IMG/VR virus record: IMGVR_UViG_3300036766_000416
Location: 114,610-178,609 of that record
DNA length: 64,000 nt
Origin: a virus
Strand: one strand, 5' to 3'
Shown here: positions 34,257-43,494 of the stretch, one piece after another
Numbering within the stretch: the stretch's first letter is position 1
Layout: the number at the start of each line of letters is the position of its first letter
The notes under the pieces: model-generated
What the model saw: the letters and a program-made list of their open reading frames with translations, nothing else
The model's database searches: none
Told to the model about the DNA's origin: nothing
Translations under genes and position numbers: made by a program

Positions 34257-35491
34257 CCGAGCCATTTCTCGAATGTGAGTTCGGCACCCTGTATCTTGGT
34301 GACTCGCTAGACATCCTGAAAACTCTCGACGACAACTCAGTGGACTCAGTGGTGACCGACCCTCCATATGGGCTCACGAACGCAAGACCTCAGGTGTTCA
34401 AGTCTGTCAGAGACCCCAGTGTGAACAAGGGTGCCAAAGGGTTTATGGGTATGGAATGGGACCATGGGGTACCTGGACCTGACTACTGGGCCGAGGCGTT
34501 CCGCGTAGCGAAGCCAGGAGCCCACATGCTCGCGTTCGGCGGAACGAGAACCTATCACCGTCTTGCGTGTGCGATTGAGGACGCGGGTTGGGAGATCCGA
34601 GACTGCATCATGTGGGTCTATGGGTCCGGGTTCCCAAAGTCCCTCGATATTGGTAAGGCTCTCGACAAGTCAGCAGGAGCCACACGTCAAGTCACTGGGT
34701 CTCGCCAAGGTAACGTGGGCATCCAAGGTGGAAACTTTGGTCGTTCGCCTCTCACGGGTACGATTCTGCAGTATGATGACCCTGTTACTGAGAACGCCAA
34801 GCAATGGGATGGGTGGGGTACCGCTTTGAAGCCAGCCTGGGAGCCGATCATCGTGGCCCGCAAACCCGTCGAGGGTTCTGTATCATCGAACGTCCTGAAG
34901 TATGGCACCGGTGCGATCAACGTTGATGAGAGCCGTGTAGGTACTCAAGGTGGCACTGAGAGTGTGGGTGATCCCAATTTCAAAAATCAGGTGTATGGTA
35001 AAGGTATGGGTGGACTGGGGATCGTCGATGGTGACAAAGGTCGCTGGCCCGCCAATCTGATCCATGACGGTAGCGAGGAGGTGCTAGAGGTATTTCCTGA
35101 TGCACCTGGGCAGCAATTTGCTGTAGGTCCTGAGCATGGTGACAAAAAATCGATCAATACATTTGGTGATTATGGACCACGACAACAATTTGAACCTCGT
35201 AACGATTCTGGTTCTGCTGCCCGGTTCTTCTATTGCGCGAAGGCCTCCCCGTCAGAACGCGGTGAGACCAACAACCATCCAACGGTCAAGCCACAAGCCC
35301 TCATGCAGTATTTGTGTCGCCTGGTGACCCCTCCAGGGGGCACGGTGCTTGATCCATTCATGGGTTCGGGGAGTACCTGCTTGGCCGCAAAAGAGACTCG
35401 TTTCAAATTCGTGGGTATCGACATGACCCCTAAGTATTGTGAGATTGCGAAGCAACGATTGATAACCTCTGAAGGGATATTCGGTCTATGA
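34253..35491 (+). CDS. DNA methyltransferase, beta-class (N4-cytosine/N6-adenine)
   Basis: 412 residues. The order of motifs is catalytic TDPPYGL at about 35, then, near the C-terminus, TVKPQALMQYL and SAM-binding LDPFMGSGSTCLAA at about 366, giving the permuted beta arrangement. A long central target-recognition region is Gly/Asn-rich. It sits oddly within glycosyltransferase genes. The start overlaps the previous stop by ATGA. Confidence 0.85.
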   Translation: MTEPFLECEFGTLYLGDSLDILKTLDDNSVDSVVTDPPYGLTNARPQVFKSVRDPSVNKGAKGFMGMEWDHGVPGPDYWAEAFRVAKPGAHMLAFGGTRTYHRLACAIEDAGWEIRDCIMWVYGSGFPKSLDIGKALDKSAGATRQVTGSRQGNVGIQGGNFGRSPLTGTILQYDDPVTENAKQWDGWGTALKPAWEPIIVARKPVEGSVSSNVLKYGTGAINVDESRVGTQGGTESVGDPNFKNQVYGKGMGGLGIVDGDKGRWPANLIHDGSEEVLEVFPDAPGQQFAVGPEHGDKKSINTFGDYGPRQQFEPRNDSGSAARFFYCAKASPSERGETNNHPTVKPQALMQYLCRLVTPPGGTVLDPFMGSGSTCLAAKETRFKFVGIDMTPKYCEIAKQRLITSEGIFGL

Positions 35492-36510
35492 CAACCGCCG
35501 AAGCACCGGAACCTCAAGGGTACAAAGTAGAGATAACTGTTCAGAAGAAACCACGACGGTTCTTGTTCGTGGTCCATCGGTACGCACCGTTTCCTGGTGG
35601 CTCAGAGAACTACGTAAAGGACATGGCCGAAGAGACTATGCTACGTGGTCACTCTGTCGCGGTGTTCGCCGGTGAGCATATGGGTGACTACCACGGTATC
35701 AGAGTATCCTCAGAACCTAGCATCCTCACCGAACCCTGGGACCTCATCATCGTCCATGGTGGTGACGTAGGCATCCAGAATTTTGTGCTGAAGCACGCCG
35801 ACAAGCTCGGTGGACCTGTGCTCTATCTCCTGATACTCCCATCGAATTCTGTTGAGTGTGTGAGTGCGCTGCACCGTGTCTCATTCATCGGCTGCAGTAC
35901 CATCGCTGACTGGCGCCACGTCGATGCCTACAAGGCACAGAGCCGCGCCGTCAGAGTGCGCCACGGAATCAACCTTGAGGGTTCAATCGGACATCCTGGA
36001 TTCAAGTCCAAGCATAATATCAAAACAAAAAATATGTTCCTGTCGTCTGGTGGATTTTGGCCCAACAAGGCATTCGGTGAATTGGTTGACGTGTTCAAGA
36101 GCAATCACCGCACGGATACCACGTTGGTTTTGACTGGTTATGATAACCGTCATGGAATCATGCCACCTGACGAAGAATTTGTGCGTTCGTTTTTGCTTGA
36201 TGACCGTCGTGAAATGCTCTCGGCTCTCATGGACGCGGACCTCTACGTCCTCAACAGTACCTCAGAGGGATTTGGATTGGTCTTACTGGAGTCGATGGTC
36301 AACATGACACCCTGGGCAGCCAGGAGCATCGCTGGTGCTGAACTGATGCGCGAGTATGGGTTTACCTACAACACACCACAAGAATTGGGTACGTTTCTTC
36401 ATTCGTTTATGGGCGCCCCCGGGCCTCACTTGCTGGAAGCTCAGAAATACGCGATCACCACGCACCTGATCAAGCACACGGTTGATGATATTCTACATGT
36501 GGGACTATGA
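35488..36510 (+). CDS. Glycosyltransferase, GT-B fold (GT4-like)
   Basis: VVHRYAPFPGGSENYVKDMAEE is the GT4 N-terminal glycine-rich loop. VRHGIN, LSSGGFWPNKAF and the donor-binding NSTSEGFGLVLLESM (E-x7-E type) follow. 340 residues, a complete two-Rossmann enzyme. It transfers a sugar from an activated nucleotide-sugar to an unidentified acceptor. Confidence 0.8.
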   Translation: MTTAEAPEPQGYKVEITVQKKPRRFLFVVHRYAPFPGGSENYVKDMAEETMLRGHSVAVFAGEHMGDYHGIRVSSEPSILTEPWDLIIVHGGDVGIQNFVLKHADKLGGPVLYLLILPSNSVECVSALHRVSFIGCSTIADWRHVDAYKAQSRAVRVRHGINLEGSIGHPGFKSKHNIKTKNMFLSSGGFWPNKAFGELVDVFKSNHRTDTTLVLTGYDNRHGIMPPDEEFVRSFLLDDRREMLSALMDADLYVLNSTSEGFGLVLLESMVNMTPWAARSIAGAELMREYGFTYNTPQELGTFLHSFMGAPGPHLLEAQKYAITTHLIKHTVDDILHVGL

Positions 36511-37130
36511 ATTTTACTTTTGGCATCTGCACAACCTATGAGAATATTCCACAACTACGAGAGGTGGTGACGTCCATTCAGGCCCTCAATGTTCCCCAAG
36601 CAGAAATACTTATCGTAGGTTCCTATAGTGGCTTCGATAGTGACAAGGTACACGATTTGGATTGCCAGCATATACTCGTTGATGGATGGCTACCAAAGAA
36701 GAAAAATATGGTAGCGAAATTTGCTTACTATGAAAACCTTGTGATGCTCCATGACTACTATGTGTTCGACCCCGATTGGTACAGGGCCTATCAAAAGTTT
36801 GAAGAAGAGTGGGATGTGTGTTCGAACCCACAGTTTCTCCAAAACGGAAACCGACACTTCACCGACTGGGTTGTGTGGGATTCACCAATCCACCCACGGT
36901 ATCACTCATTGTGTCATGACGACTGGACACAGACGAAGTATCAGTATGTGAGCGGAGGGTACTTTCTTGTCAAGCGAAGTTTTTTGAGAGAGAATCCTCT
37001 CAACGAAGAACTGAAACCCGGGTCACCAGAGGACGTTGAGTGGTCACTCAGAATCCGTGACAAAGCAGTAATCAAGTGTAACCCATGGGCCATTGTGCGC
37101 CACAACAAGAAGCATAGGGACTGCAAATGA
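36507..37130 (+). CDS. Glycosyltransferase family 2-like protein
   Basis: FGICTTYENIPQLREVVTSIQALN and ILIVGSYSG match the start of GT2 enzymes, and LHDYYVFDPDWY replaces the usual DxD. SGGYFLVKRSFLRENPLNEEL and PEDVEWSLRIRDK fit the acceptor region and ED motif. 207 residues. The altered DxD leaves activity uncertain. Confidence 0.65.
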   Translation: MNFTFGICTTYENIPQLREVVTSIQALNVPQAEILIVGSYSGFDSDKVHDLDCQHILVDGWLPKKKNMVAKFAYYENLVMLHDYYVFDPDWYRAYQKFEEEWDVCSNPQFLQNGNRHFTDWVVWDSPIHPRYHSLCHDDWTQTKYQYVSGGYFLVKRSFLRENPLNEELKPGSPEDVEWSLRIRDKAVIKCNPWAIVRHNKKHRDCK

Positions 37131-38497
37131 ATAAATTAGTGATCTTTGATCTGGACGGTGTGTTGATAGATAGCCGCAGGATTCACTTCCTGGCTCTCAA
37201 TAGGGCCCTTGATCCTATTCACCCCAAGTTTTGTATCATGTGGGATGAACACTTGGCCAAGTATGACGGTCTCCCCACAACCAAAAAACTCAAATTACTT
37301 ACCACTGAAAAGGGGTTGCCCGAACGGTTTTATGATGAAATTTGGAAAGAAAAACAAAAGCATACCGTAGAACTTTACAAAGAAATTCCAGAAAATCCCA
37401 GGCTCCAATCGATCTGTGATATTATCAAGTCACGGGGTATCAAGATTGCCGTGGCCTCCAATAGCATCTATGTCACCATGGCGATGGCGCTCAGTCGCAT
37501 TGGTATCATTGAATATGTGGATTATATGGTGTCCAATGAAGAGGTCAAGCACCCGAAGCCCTACCCTGAAATGTATTGGAAATGTATGATACAACTCAAG
37601 GCACTTCCAGAGAACACGGTGATCATCGAAGATAGCCATATTGGCCGTGAAGCAGCTCTGGCATCCAAAGCCCATTTGATACCTGTGAGGGATAGTGAGG
37701 ATACAACGCTGGCTCTTGCTGGAGAAATTATTTCATACTTCGCGGGTGTCAATAAACCACGGATACCTTGGCACAATAAGAAGATGAACATTGTCATTCC
37801 TATGGCTGGCCATGGGTCTCGATTTGTGCAAGCGGGGTATACGTTCCCGAAGCCCTTGATTGAGGTCAATGGAAAACCGATGATCCAGGTGGTTGTGGAG
37901 AACCTGAACATCGAAGCACACTACATATTCATAGTTCAAAAAGAACATTATGAGAAATACCAACTCAAGTATATGCTCAATATGATTGCCCCAGGTTGCC
38001 ATGTCATTCAAGTTGCCGGGGTCACTGAGGGGGCCGCATGTACCACGCTGTTGGCGAGAGAGTATATTGATAATGATGACCCATTGCTCATTGCGAACTC
38101 GGATCAGTATGTGGAATGGAACTCCAACGAATGCTTGTATGCATTCACTGCTGACGGGATTGACGCTGGAATCCTTACTTTCAAATCAGTCCACCCCAAG
38201 TGGTCCTATGCGAGACTTGATGACCAGGGATTTGTTGCTGAGGTAGCCGAGAAGCGTCCTATCTCTGATCTGGCAACCGTGGGCATCTACTATTGGAAGC
38301 GCGGGGCCGACTATGTGAAGTATGCGGAGCAGATGATACAGAAAAATATTCGCACCAACAATGAGTTTTACGCGTGCCCTGTGTTCAACGAAGCGATAGC
38401 CGACGGCAAGAAAGTGCGCGTCAAGAATATTGAAAAAATGTGGGGTATCGGGACACCCGAGGACCTGAAAACATACCTAGAGCGCCATTCATCCTAA
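37127..38497 (+). CDS. HAD phosphatase fused to sugar-phosphate nucleotidyltransferase
   Basis: Residues 1-~210 are a HAD hydrolase: IFDLDGVLID, VASNS, KPYPEMYW and IIEDSHIGREAA. Residues ~220-456 are a nucleotidyltransferase: IVIPMAGHGSRFVQAGYTFPKPLIEVNGKPMI, LIANSDQY in place of the usual GD, and a C-terminal WGIGTPEDL. It probably makes a nucleotide-activated sugar or alditol and dephosphorylates a related intermediate, feeding the glycosyltransferases. Cotranslated with the preceding gene (ATGA overlap). Confidence 0.8.
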   Translation: MNKLVIFDLDGVLIDSRRIHFLALNRALDPIHPKFCIMWDEHLAKYDGLPTTKKLKLLTTEKGLPERFYDEIWKEKQKHTVELYKEIPENPRLQSICDIIKSRGIKIAVASNSIYVTMAMALSRIGIIEYVDYMVSNEEVKHPKPYPEMYWKCMIQLKALPENTVIIEDSHIGREAALASKAHLIPVRDSEDTTLALAGEIISYFAGVNKPRIPWHNKKMNIVIPMAGHGSRFVQAGYTFPKPLIEVNGKPMIQVVVENLNIEAHYIFIVQKEHYEKYQLKYMLNMIAPGCHVIQVAGVTEGAACTTLLAREYIDNDDPLLIANSDQYVEWNSNECLYAFTADGIDAGILTFKSVHPKWSYARLDDQGFVAEVAEKRPISDLATVGIYYWKRGADYVKYAEQMIQKNIRTNNEFYACPVFNEAIADGKKVRVKNIEKMWGIGTPEDLKTYLERHSS

Positions 38498-38510
38498 GAA
38501 AGGTGATTTA

Positions 38511-39191
38511 ATGACAGACATGATTAAGAAATTTTGGGCAGACCAGGCATCTGGTTGGTCATTGAGCAACAAGAATCCTCTTGTGGGTTGGTACCATGAG
38601 CACAATGCCGACACACGAGAGGGAGAATTGTTGTTTCGCGGAGTCCCTATCAAAGTTGGTTCACTAGCTCTAGAGTATGGCTGTGGTCCTGGAAGGAATA
38701 TGATCAAATTCAAAGAGTTTTTTCATCGAATTGATGGGGCTGACATTTCTCAGGAAATATTGAATAAATTGCCCCTCAATCTTGAAGAAGCAAATGTCGC
38801 GGTACCCAACCTCTTTCATACAGATGGACATTCACTCCCACTTGTCAGTGACTCTGGATACGATGTGGTTTTTTCTATTATCTGTATGCAGCATATTGCT
38901 TGTCGTTCCTGGAGATTGGAGTTGTATCGTGAATTTTTGAGGGTGCTTGTTCCTGGAGGGTTCTTTTGTTTTCAGATGGGGTTTGGAAAAAATGATAGTG
39001 CCGCCGATTATTTTCACGACTATGACGACACCGACAATCACCATCGAGATGTGAGGGTTGAGGATGTCTCGGTGCTCCAAAAGGACCTGGAGGATCAAGG
39101 TTTCGTTGGGTTTGATCATGTATTGACTGACCCGTGCCACGATATTCATGCTCAGTGGATATGGGTGCGCGTCCAGAGGCCAGTGAGGTAG
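38511..39191 (+). CDS. SAM-dependent methyltransferase (class I), paralogue 1
   Basis: 226 residues. SAM motif I LEYGCGPGRNMI, then IDGADIS and FLRVLVPGGFFCFQMGFG. It lacks DNA-methyltransferase motifs, so the substrate is probably a small molecule or sugar. Closely related to the gene at 41069 (shared FWxDxAxxWSLxNKNPxVGW start). Confidence 0.75.
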   Translation: MTDMIKKFWADQASGWSLSNKNPLVGWYHEHNADTREGELLFRGVPIKVGSLALEYGCGPGRNMIKFKEFFHRIDGADISQEILNKLPLNLEEANVAVPNLFHTDGHSLPLVSDSGYDVVFSIICMQHIACRSWRLELYREFLRVLVPGGFFCFQMGFGKNDSAADYFHDYDDTDNHHRDVRVEDVSVLQKDLEDQGFVGFDHVLTDPCHDIHAQWIWVRVQRPVR

Positions 39192-39194
39192 GGA

Positions 39195-39743
39195 ATGCAC
39201 AAGCACCACATAATTCCTAGACACATGGGCGGGACTGATGAAGCATCTAATATCAAAGAAATAACCATTAAGGAACATGCAGAAGAACATTATAAATTAT
39301 GGAAACATTATGGGTATTGGCAAGATGAAGTTGCTTGGAGAGCATTATCTGGACAAATTTCTTGCGAAGAGGCTACCAAGGAGGCAACCTCAAGGGCTCG
39401 CAAGGGAATTGCTCTATCGCAGGAATGGAAAGACAAGATCAGTAGTTCTCTCAGTGGGAAGAAACATTCCGCTATCCATGTCGAAAAACAACGTCTATCA
39501 CACAAAGGACACAAACGGACACTGGAAACAAGAAAGAAAATTTCTATCGCTAGAGCAGGGAAGTTGTTGTCGGAGGAACATAAAAATAATATTCGTTTGT
39601 CAGTAAATCTCAAGGACTGTAAAGAAAAACAAAGCAGTGCTAAAAGAAAGATCATAACATGTCCCCATTGTAATAAAAGTGGTTGTGGACCCATGTATCG
39701 TTGGCATTTTGATAATTGTAAGGAGAAAAGGAATGTCTCTTAG
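39195..39743 (+). CDS. HNH homing endonuclease with C-terminal zinc finger
   Basis: HKHHIIPRHMGGTDEASNIKEITIKEHAEEH is the HNH core, followed by NUMOD3 repeats. The C-terminus carries CPHCNKSGCGPMYRWHFDNC, a C2HC zinc-finger pattern also present on GIY-YIG enzymes at 42871 and 52463. It overlaps the next gene by 11 bases. Confidence 0.85.
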   Translation: MHKHHIIPRHMGGTDEASNIKEITIKEHAEEHYKLWKHYGYWQDEVAWRALSGQISCEEATKEATSRARKGIALSQEWKDKISSSLSGKKHSAIHVEKQRLSHKGHKRTLETRKKISIARAGKLLSEEHKNNIRLSVNLKDCKEKQSSAKRKIITCPHCNKSGCGPMYRWHFDNCKEKRNVS

Positions 39744-40536
39744 TTGTTGGATACTTACCTTCAATCGTCCTGCTGCCCTCAATAGACAGATTGATGCATT
39801 CAGTCGATGGACCGACGTGAAAATTTTCACCAATCACCCAGAGATCCAATTGACCGCAGAACACTCAGACCTTCATAAACGCGGGTTGCTACCTATTCTC
39901 TATAATTCATTGTCAGACCCAGAGGCCACCTCATACTGTGCGCGAAGCTGGAATAATATTTTCCTGAAGGGTTTCAAAGACCAAGACGAAATGATTTGTG
40001 TGCAGGACGACACCCAAATCAATGATTGGGAGCGATTTCGTGATTTGATTCTGGCAAACAAAGACCGCTATGACCTGATATGGGGACCTGGTGGTGATCA
40101 ATTCTTTTACATGAAGAAGAAAATCTTGCAGACCGTTGGATGGTTCGACGAGCGGTACCTCGGGTGCTATTGTGGTGACGCGGATTGGCTCCAACGCATC
40201 TGGCAGCAGTATGACCACAATAAACTCTCGGTCTATGAGACTCATGATTGGGGATTCGTTCACAATGATATCGGTCTCGGACAATTCATCCCCACACACA
40301 TTCAATCGAAATCCATCGACCCTAACTACGTCAATCAGCACCACGAGATTGAAAAGGTTGTTGGTGTGAGGACCAATCGTATTCTGGAGCATTCACAGGC
40401 GTTCTATGTATCCAAGTGGGGCCACATGCTCAACGGCACGGGTCCTATTAGTCGTACCGATTTACCAAATGGTTCAATGATTACAGAGATTGATTGGTAC
40501 CCATGGTTCACAGAAAAATATCTCAAAGGTAAATAA
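39733..40536 (+). CDS. Glycosyltransferase-like protein
   Basis: 267 residues from ATG 39733 (AAAAGGA upstream). LSCWILTFNRPAALNRQIDAF is a GT2-like start, MICVQDDTQI is a likely DxD-type site, and GCYCGDADWLQRIWQQ resembles the acceptor/catalytic region. Fourth glycosyltransferase of the cassette. Confidence 0.65.
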   Translation: MSLSCWILTFNRPAALNRQIDAFSRWTDVKIFTNHPEIQLTAEHSDLHKRGLLPILYNSLSDPEATSYCARSWNNIFLKGFKDQDEMICVQDDTQINDWERFRDLILANKDRYDLIWGPGGDQFFYMKKKILQTVGWFDERYLGCYCGDADWLQRIWQQYDHNKLSVYETHDWGFVHNDIGLGQFIPTHIQSKSIDPNYVNQHHEIEKVVGVRTNRILEHSQAFYVSKWGHMLNGTGPISRTDLPNGSMITEIDWYPWFTEKYLKGK

Positions 40537-41069
40537 TGAAAACGATCATCGAAGTGGGTGCCCATCAGGGTGTCGAAACCTTCAATTTTCTCACTGACTA
40601 CGAAGCGGAGGTCTGGGCATTCGAACCTGATCAGTCAGAGTTCATCATACTGTATAAAATGTCACGAGAATTTCCTCGTCTCCATGTGCTCCCATTCGCG
40701 GTTGACATTGGGGATAACCAGGAACCCCTATTTCGCCGAGAGAATGGACAGAGTACCTTAGAGCCCCCTGCGTTTGGTACCAGTGTCGCCACGAATTTCA
40801 CGATGACCTGGACAATCAGACTCGATACATTCATGACGCTCTACTCTATTGGTCACGTAGACTACCTGCGAATTGACGCACCACTTCGTGAGGAGATGAT
40901 CCTTGAGAGCCTGGGTGACCGAATCAAGGATATTGAGCGTGGTCGTGTCAGTCGCTATGAACACCGATCGGCGGTACCTGCGTTCCTCTGTGACCATGGG
41001 TTCAACATCATGAGTGACACGGTTTCAAACAATACACTGTGCCCTGACATAAAATTTTGGAGGTTGTGA
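40536..41069 (+). CDS. FkbM-family methyltransferase
   Basis: 177 residues. IIEVGAHQGVETFNFL and EVWAFEPD are the SAM-binding FkbM signature; WTIRLDTFMTLYSIGHVDYLRIDAP is the family's second conserved block. FkbM enzymes O-methylate sugars or polyketides, fitting glycan decoration. The usual DxEG after the second block reads RIDAP, so the C-terminal half is shorter or degenerate. Confidence 0.75.
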   Translation: MKTIIEVGAHQGVETFNFLTDYEAEVWAFEPDQSEFIILYKMSREFPRLHVLPFAVDIGDNQEPLFRRENGQSTLEPPAFGTSVATNFTMTWTIRLDTFMTLYSIGHVDYLRIDAPLREEMILESLGDRIKDIERGRVSRYEHRSAVPAFLCDHGFNIMSDTVSNNTLCPDIKFWRL

Positions 41070-41779
41070 TGGCTATTGAAGAAAATGATTTTTTGAAACG
41101 TCAGCAAACATTCTGGGGTGACATAGCCAAGAACTGGTCTCTCGAAAATAAAAATCCAATCGTAGGTTGGTGGAACGAGCACCAAGCTTTCGAAGAATAC
41201 GACACCGTGTTATTCAGGAATATTCCTCTCACTGGGCACGAAGTGGCCTTAGAGTATGGTTGTGGCCCCGCGAGAAACCTTGTGCGGTTCAAAGATCGTT
41301 TTGCGCGAATCGACGGGGTTGACATTGCTCCAGACTGTATCGAGAAAGCGAAAGTGTATCTGTCGTCCCTGGGGTTACCAGAACCCAATCTCTGGGCGAA
41401 CGACGGTCGCTCACTGCCGATGATTGCAGATGCACAGTATGACATCGTGTTCATGGTCATCAGTCACCAGCATATCACCAGTCGTTCGGTCAGACTCCAA
41501 CTCTATAAAGAATTCCTGCGGGTCCTGAAGCCCGGCGGCTACCTGTGCTTCCAAACCGGGTATGGTCCAGGTCACCCAAGGTCGGTTGACTACTTCACAG
41601 AGCACTACGACAACGAAGTAGACTTTGTGGACAAGGATGTTCGCGTTGAATCTATTGTTGTTATAAAAAAAGATTTGGAGGATTGTGGGTTCAAATGGTT
41701 GGACCATGTATTCACAAGAACCGTTCACGATGAACACCCATGTTGGACATGGATTCGTTGCCAAAAACCAAATGTATAG
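41069..41779 (+). CDS. SAM-dependent methyltransferase (class I), paralogue 2
   Basis: 236 residues. Motif I LEYGCGPARNLV, IDGVDIAPDCIEKAK and FLRVLKPGGYLCFQTGYG. Paralogue of the gene at 38511, so the cassette probably methylates two related positions or grew by duplication. ATG 41069 follows GGAGG. Confidence 0.75.
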   Translation: MAIEENDFLKRQQTFWGDIAKNWSLENKNPIVGWWNEHQAFEEYDTVLFRNIPLTGHEVALEYGCGPARNLVRFKDRFARIDGVDIAPDCIEKAKVYLSSLGLPEPNLWANDGRSLPMIADAQYDIVFMVISHQHITSRSVRLQLYKEFLRVLKPGGYLCFQTGYGPGHPRSVDYFTEHYDNEVDFVDKDVRVESIVVIKKDLEDCGFKWLDHVFTRTVHDEHPCWTWIRCQKPNV

Positions 41780-42368
41780 TATTTACCAAATAGTAAATAA
41801 TATCAATAATAAGAGGTATGTTGGGTTCACGTCACTAAGAAATCCGAGAACTAGATTTATCCAACATTCATCTAAATCCAAAAGAGGTTCCAAGTCTCCC
41901 ATACATTGTGCGATCAGGAAATATGGGAAAAATAATTTTCATTTTGAAATTCTAGAGCAAGGTGAAGATGGGGAGTATGGTAAAAATATTGTTGAACCTA
42001 TGTATATTGAATGGATGGTGCCTGAATATAATTTGACTAGGGGTGGTGAGGGTGCTTTTGGTTATAAGCACACAGAACAATCAAAGAGCAAGTTATCCCA
42101 AAAACTAAAAGGAAGGACGTTTAGTGACGACCATATAAGAAATTTAGTAATAGCTAGGTCTTTTAGAAAAGTCACTGAGAGTTGGAAAATCAACAACGGT
42201 GAGGGACACGCAAAAATATTTATTATAACTTCACCTACCGGGCAATCCTACACCATAAAAAACCTAAGAAAATTTTGTAGACAGAATAATCTCCATCAAG
42301 GTTATATGGTTTCTATCGCAAAGGGTAAAAACAAATCCTATAAGGGGTGGAGGTGTAAATATCCATGA
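41772..42368 (+). CDS. GIY-YIG homing endonuclease
   Basis: MYSIYQIVNNINNKRYVGFTS is the GIY-YIG core. Residues EDGEYGKNIVEPMYIEWM contain the catalytic Glu. A NUMOD3-like HTEQSKSKLSQKL and the shared C-terminal module (SPTGQSYTIKNLRKFCRQNN...YKGWRC) follow. It starts inside the last codons of the previous gene. Distinctly A+T-rich. Confidence 0.85.
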   Translation: MYSIYQIVNNINNKRYVGFTSLRNPRTRFIQHSSKSKRGSKSPIHCAIRKYGKNNFHFEILEQGEDGEYGKNIVEPMYIEWMVPEYNLTRGGEGAFGYKHTEQSKSKLSQKLKGRTFSDDHIRNLVIARSFRKVTESWKINNGEGHAKIFIITSPTGQSYTIKNLRKFCRQNNLHQGYMVSIAKGKNKSYKGWRCKYP

Positions 42369-42835
42369 TCCTTATTTCTCATAGAGGCAACCTCAACGGG
42401 GCGGCTCCTGACCTCGAAAACACCCTAGGGTACATCGACACCGCTATCAAGAGTGGTTTTGATGTCGAGATCGACGTCTGGGGCATCGAAGGTCGCCTGT
42501 GGCTCGGTCATGATGCAGGTGTCAAGTCCATCTCCACGGGGTACCTTCATGACAACTTTGATCGACTGTGGGTTCACTGCAAGAATATCGAGGCGATCAA
42601 CATGCTCCATGCCCATGCCCCATTGGTTCGACACTTTTGGCACCAAAAGGACGACTATACGATGGTCAGCAATGGGTTGGTGTGGTGCTTCCCAGGCAAG
42701 CAGCCACCAGCAAAGGGTGGCATTGTGGTCATGCCAGAACTCCTGATGACACTGGACGCGATTCGTTCGTATTGGAACCAGGGTGTCTATGGGATTTGCA
42801 GCGACTTTGTGGGGGTGCTCAAAGATCATAAATAG
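42365..42835 (+). CDS. Glycerophosphodiester phosphodiesterase-like protein
   Basis: 156 residues. ISHRGNLNG...LENTLGYID, VEIDVWGIEGRLWLGHD match the GDPD catalytic residues (HR, E-x-D, H) of the TIM-barrel N-terminal half, but the protein is about half normal length. It may act on a phosphodiester-linked glycan precursor, or bind it. Last gene of the glycan cassette. Confidence 0.65.
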   Translation: MILISHRGNLNGAAPDLENTLGYIDTAIKSGFDVEIDVWGIEGRLWLGHDAGVKSISTGYLHDNFDRLWVHCKNIEAINMLHAHAPLVRHFWHQKDDYTMVSNGLVWCFPGKQPPAKGGIVVMPELLMTLDAIRSYWNQGVYGICSDFVGVLKDHK

Positions 42836-42870
42836 CTCATCGACCCATAATCCACCTGCAGAGGGTGTTC

Positions 42871-43494
42871 ATGCTTGCCACAATCTACAAGGCTACCAAT
42901 ATACTTAACGGCAGACCCTACATAGGGTTCGATTCTTCTTGGCCAAACCGTCAAAAAGAACACCTTAGACAAGCCTTTCAACCAAAATCCTCCTCCTACT
43001 CCACTGCTTTCCACAAAGCTATCCGCGAATCGAAACCAGAATCATTTGTGTGGGAAGTTCTCTATACCTCTGACGATTTAGAGCACACTCTCAATGTCAT
43101 GGAGTCTCGATTTATCCAAGAACACAACTCCCATCACCTTTATGGACATGGATACAACATGACCTTGGGTGGCAATGGGTCTGTGATACATTCGTTGATT
43201 GAAATAGAGAAAATGTGCGAAGCACAGAAAAGAAGGTATACTGACCCAGAACAGAGGCGTCTGACAGGAGAGGCAATAAAGAAGTCCTATACCCCCGAAC
43301 TCATAAAAAAGAGGTCTCAGGGAACCAAAAAATCATATACTCCTGAGTTGAGGGAGATACGTCGCCAGCAAATGCTGTGTAAAAATCCAGCAAAAACTAT
43401 GTCTAGGATTGAGTGTCCTCATTGCCACCTGGTTGGTTCCAGCAATAATATGAAACGATACCACTTTGATAATTGTGAGGTGTCGCGTGGATAA
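42871..43494 (+). CDS. GIY-YIG homing endonuclease with C-terminal zinc finger
   Basis: ATIYKATNILNGRPYIGFDSSWPNRQ core; VMESRFIQEHNS holds the catalytic Glu; C-terminal CPHCHLVGSSNNMKRYHFDNC is the C2HC finger shared with an HNH enzyme. ATG 42871 follows GAGGG. Paralogue of the minus-strand gene at 8241. Confidence 0.85.
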   Translation: MLATIYKATNILNGRPYIGFDSSWPNRQKEHLRQAFQPKSSSYSTAFHKAIRESKPESFVWEVLYTSDDLEHTLNVMESRFIQEHNSHHLYGHGYNMTLGGNGSVIHSLIEIEKMCEAQKRRYTDPEQRRLTGEAIKKSYTPELIKKRSQGTKKSYTPELREIRRQQMLCKNPAKTMSRIECPHCHLVGSSNNMKRYHFDNCEVSRG

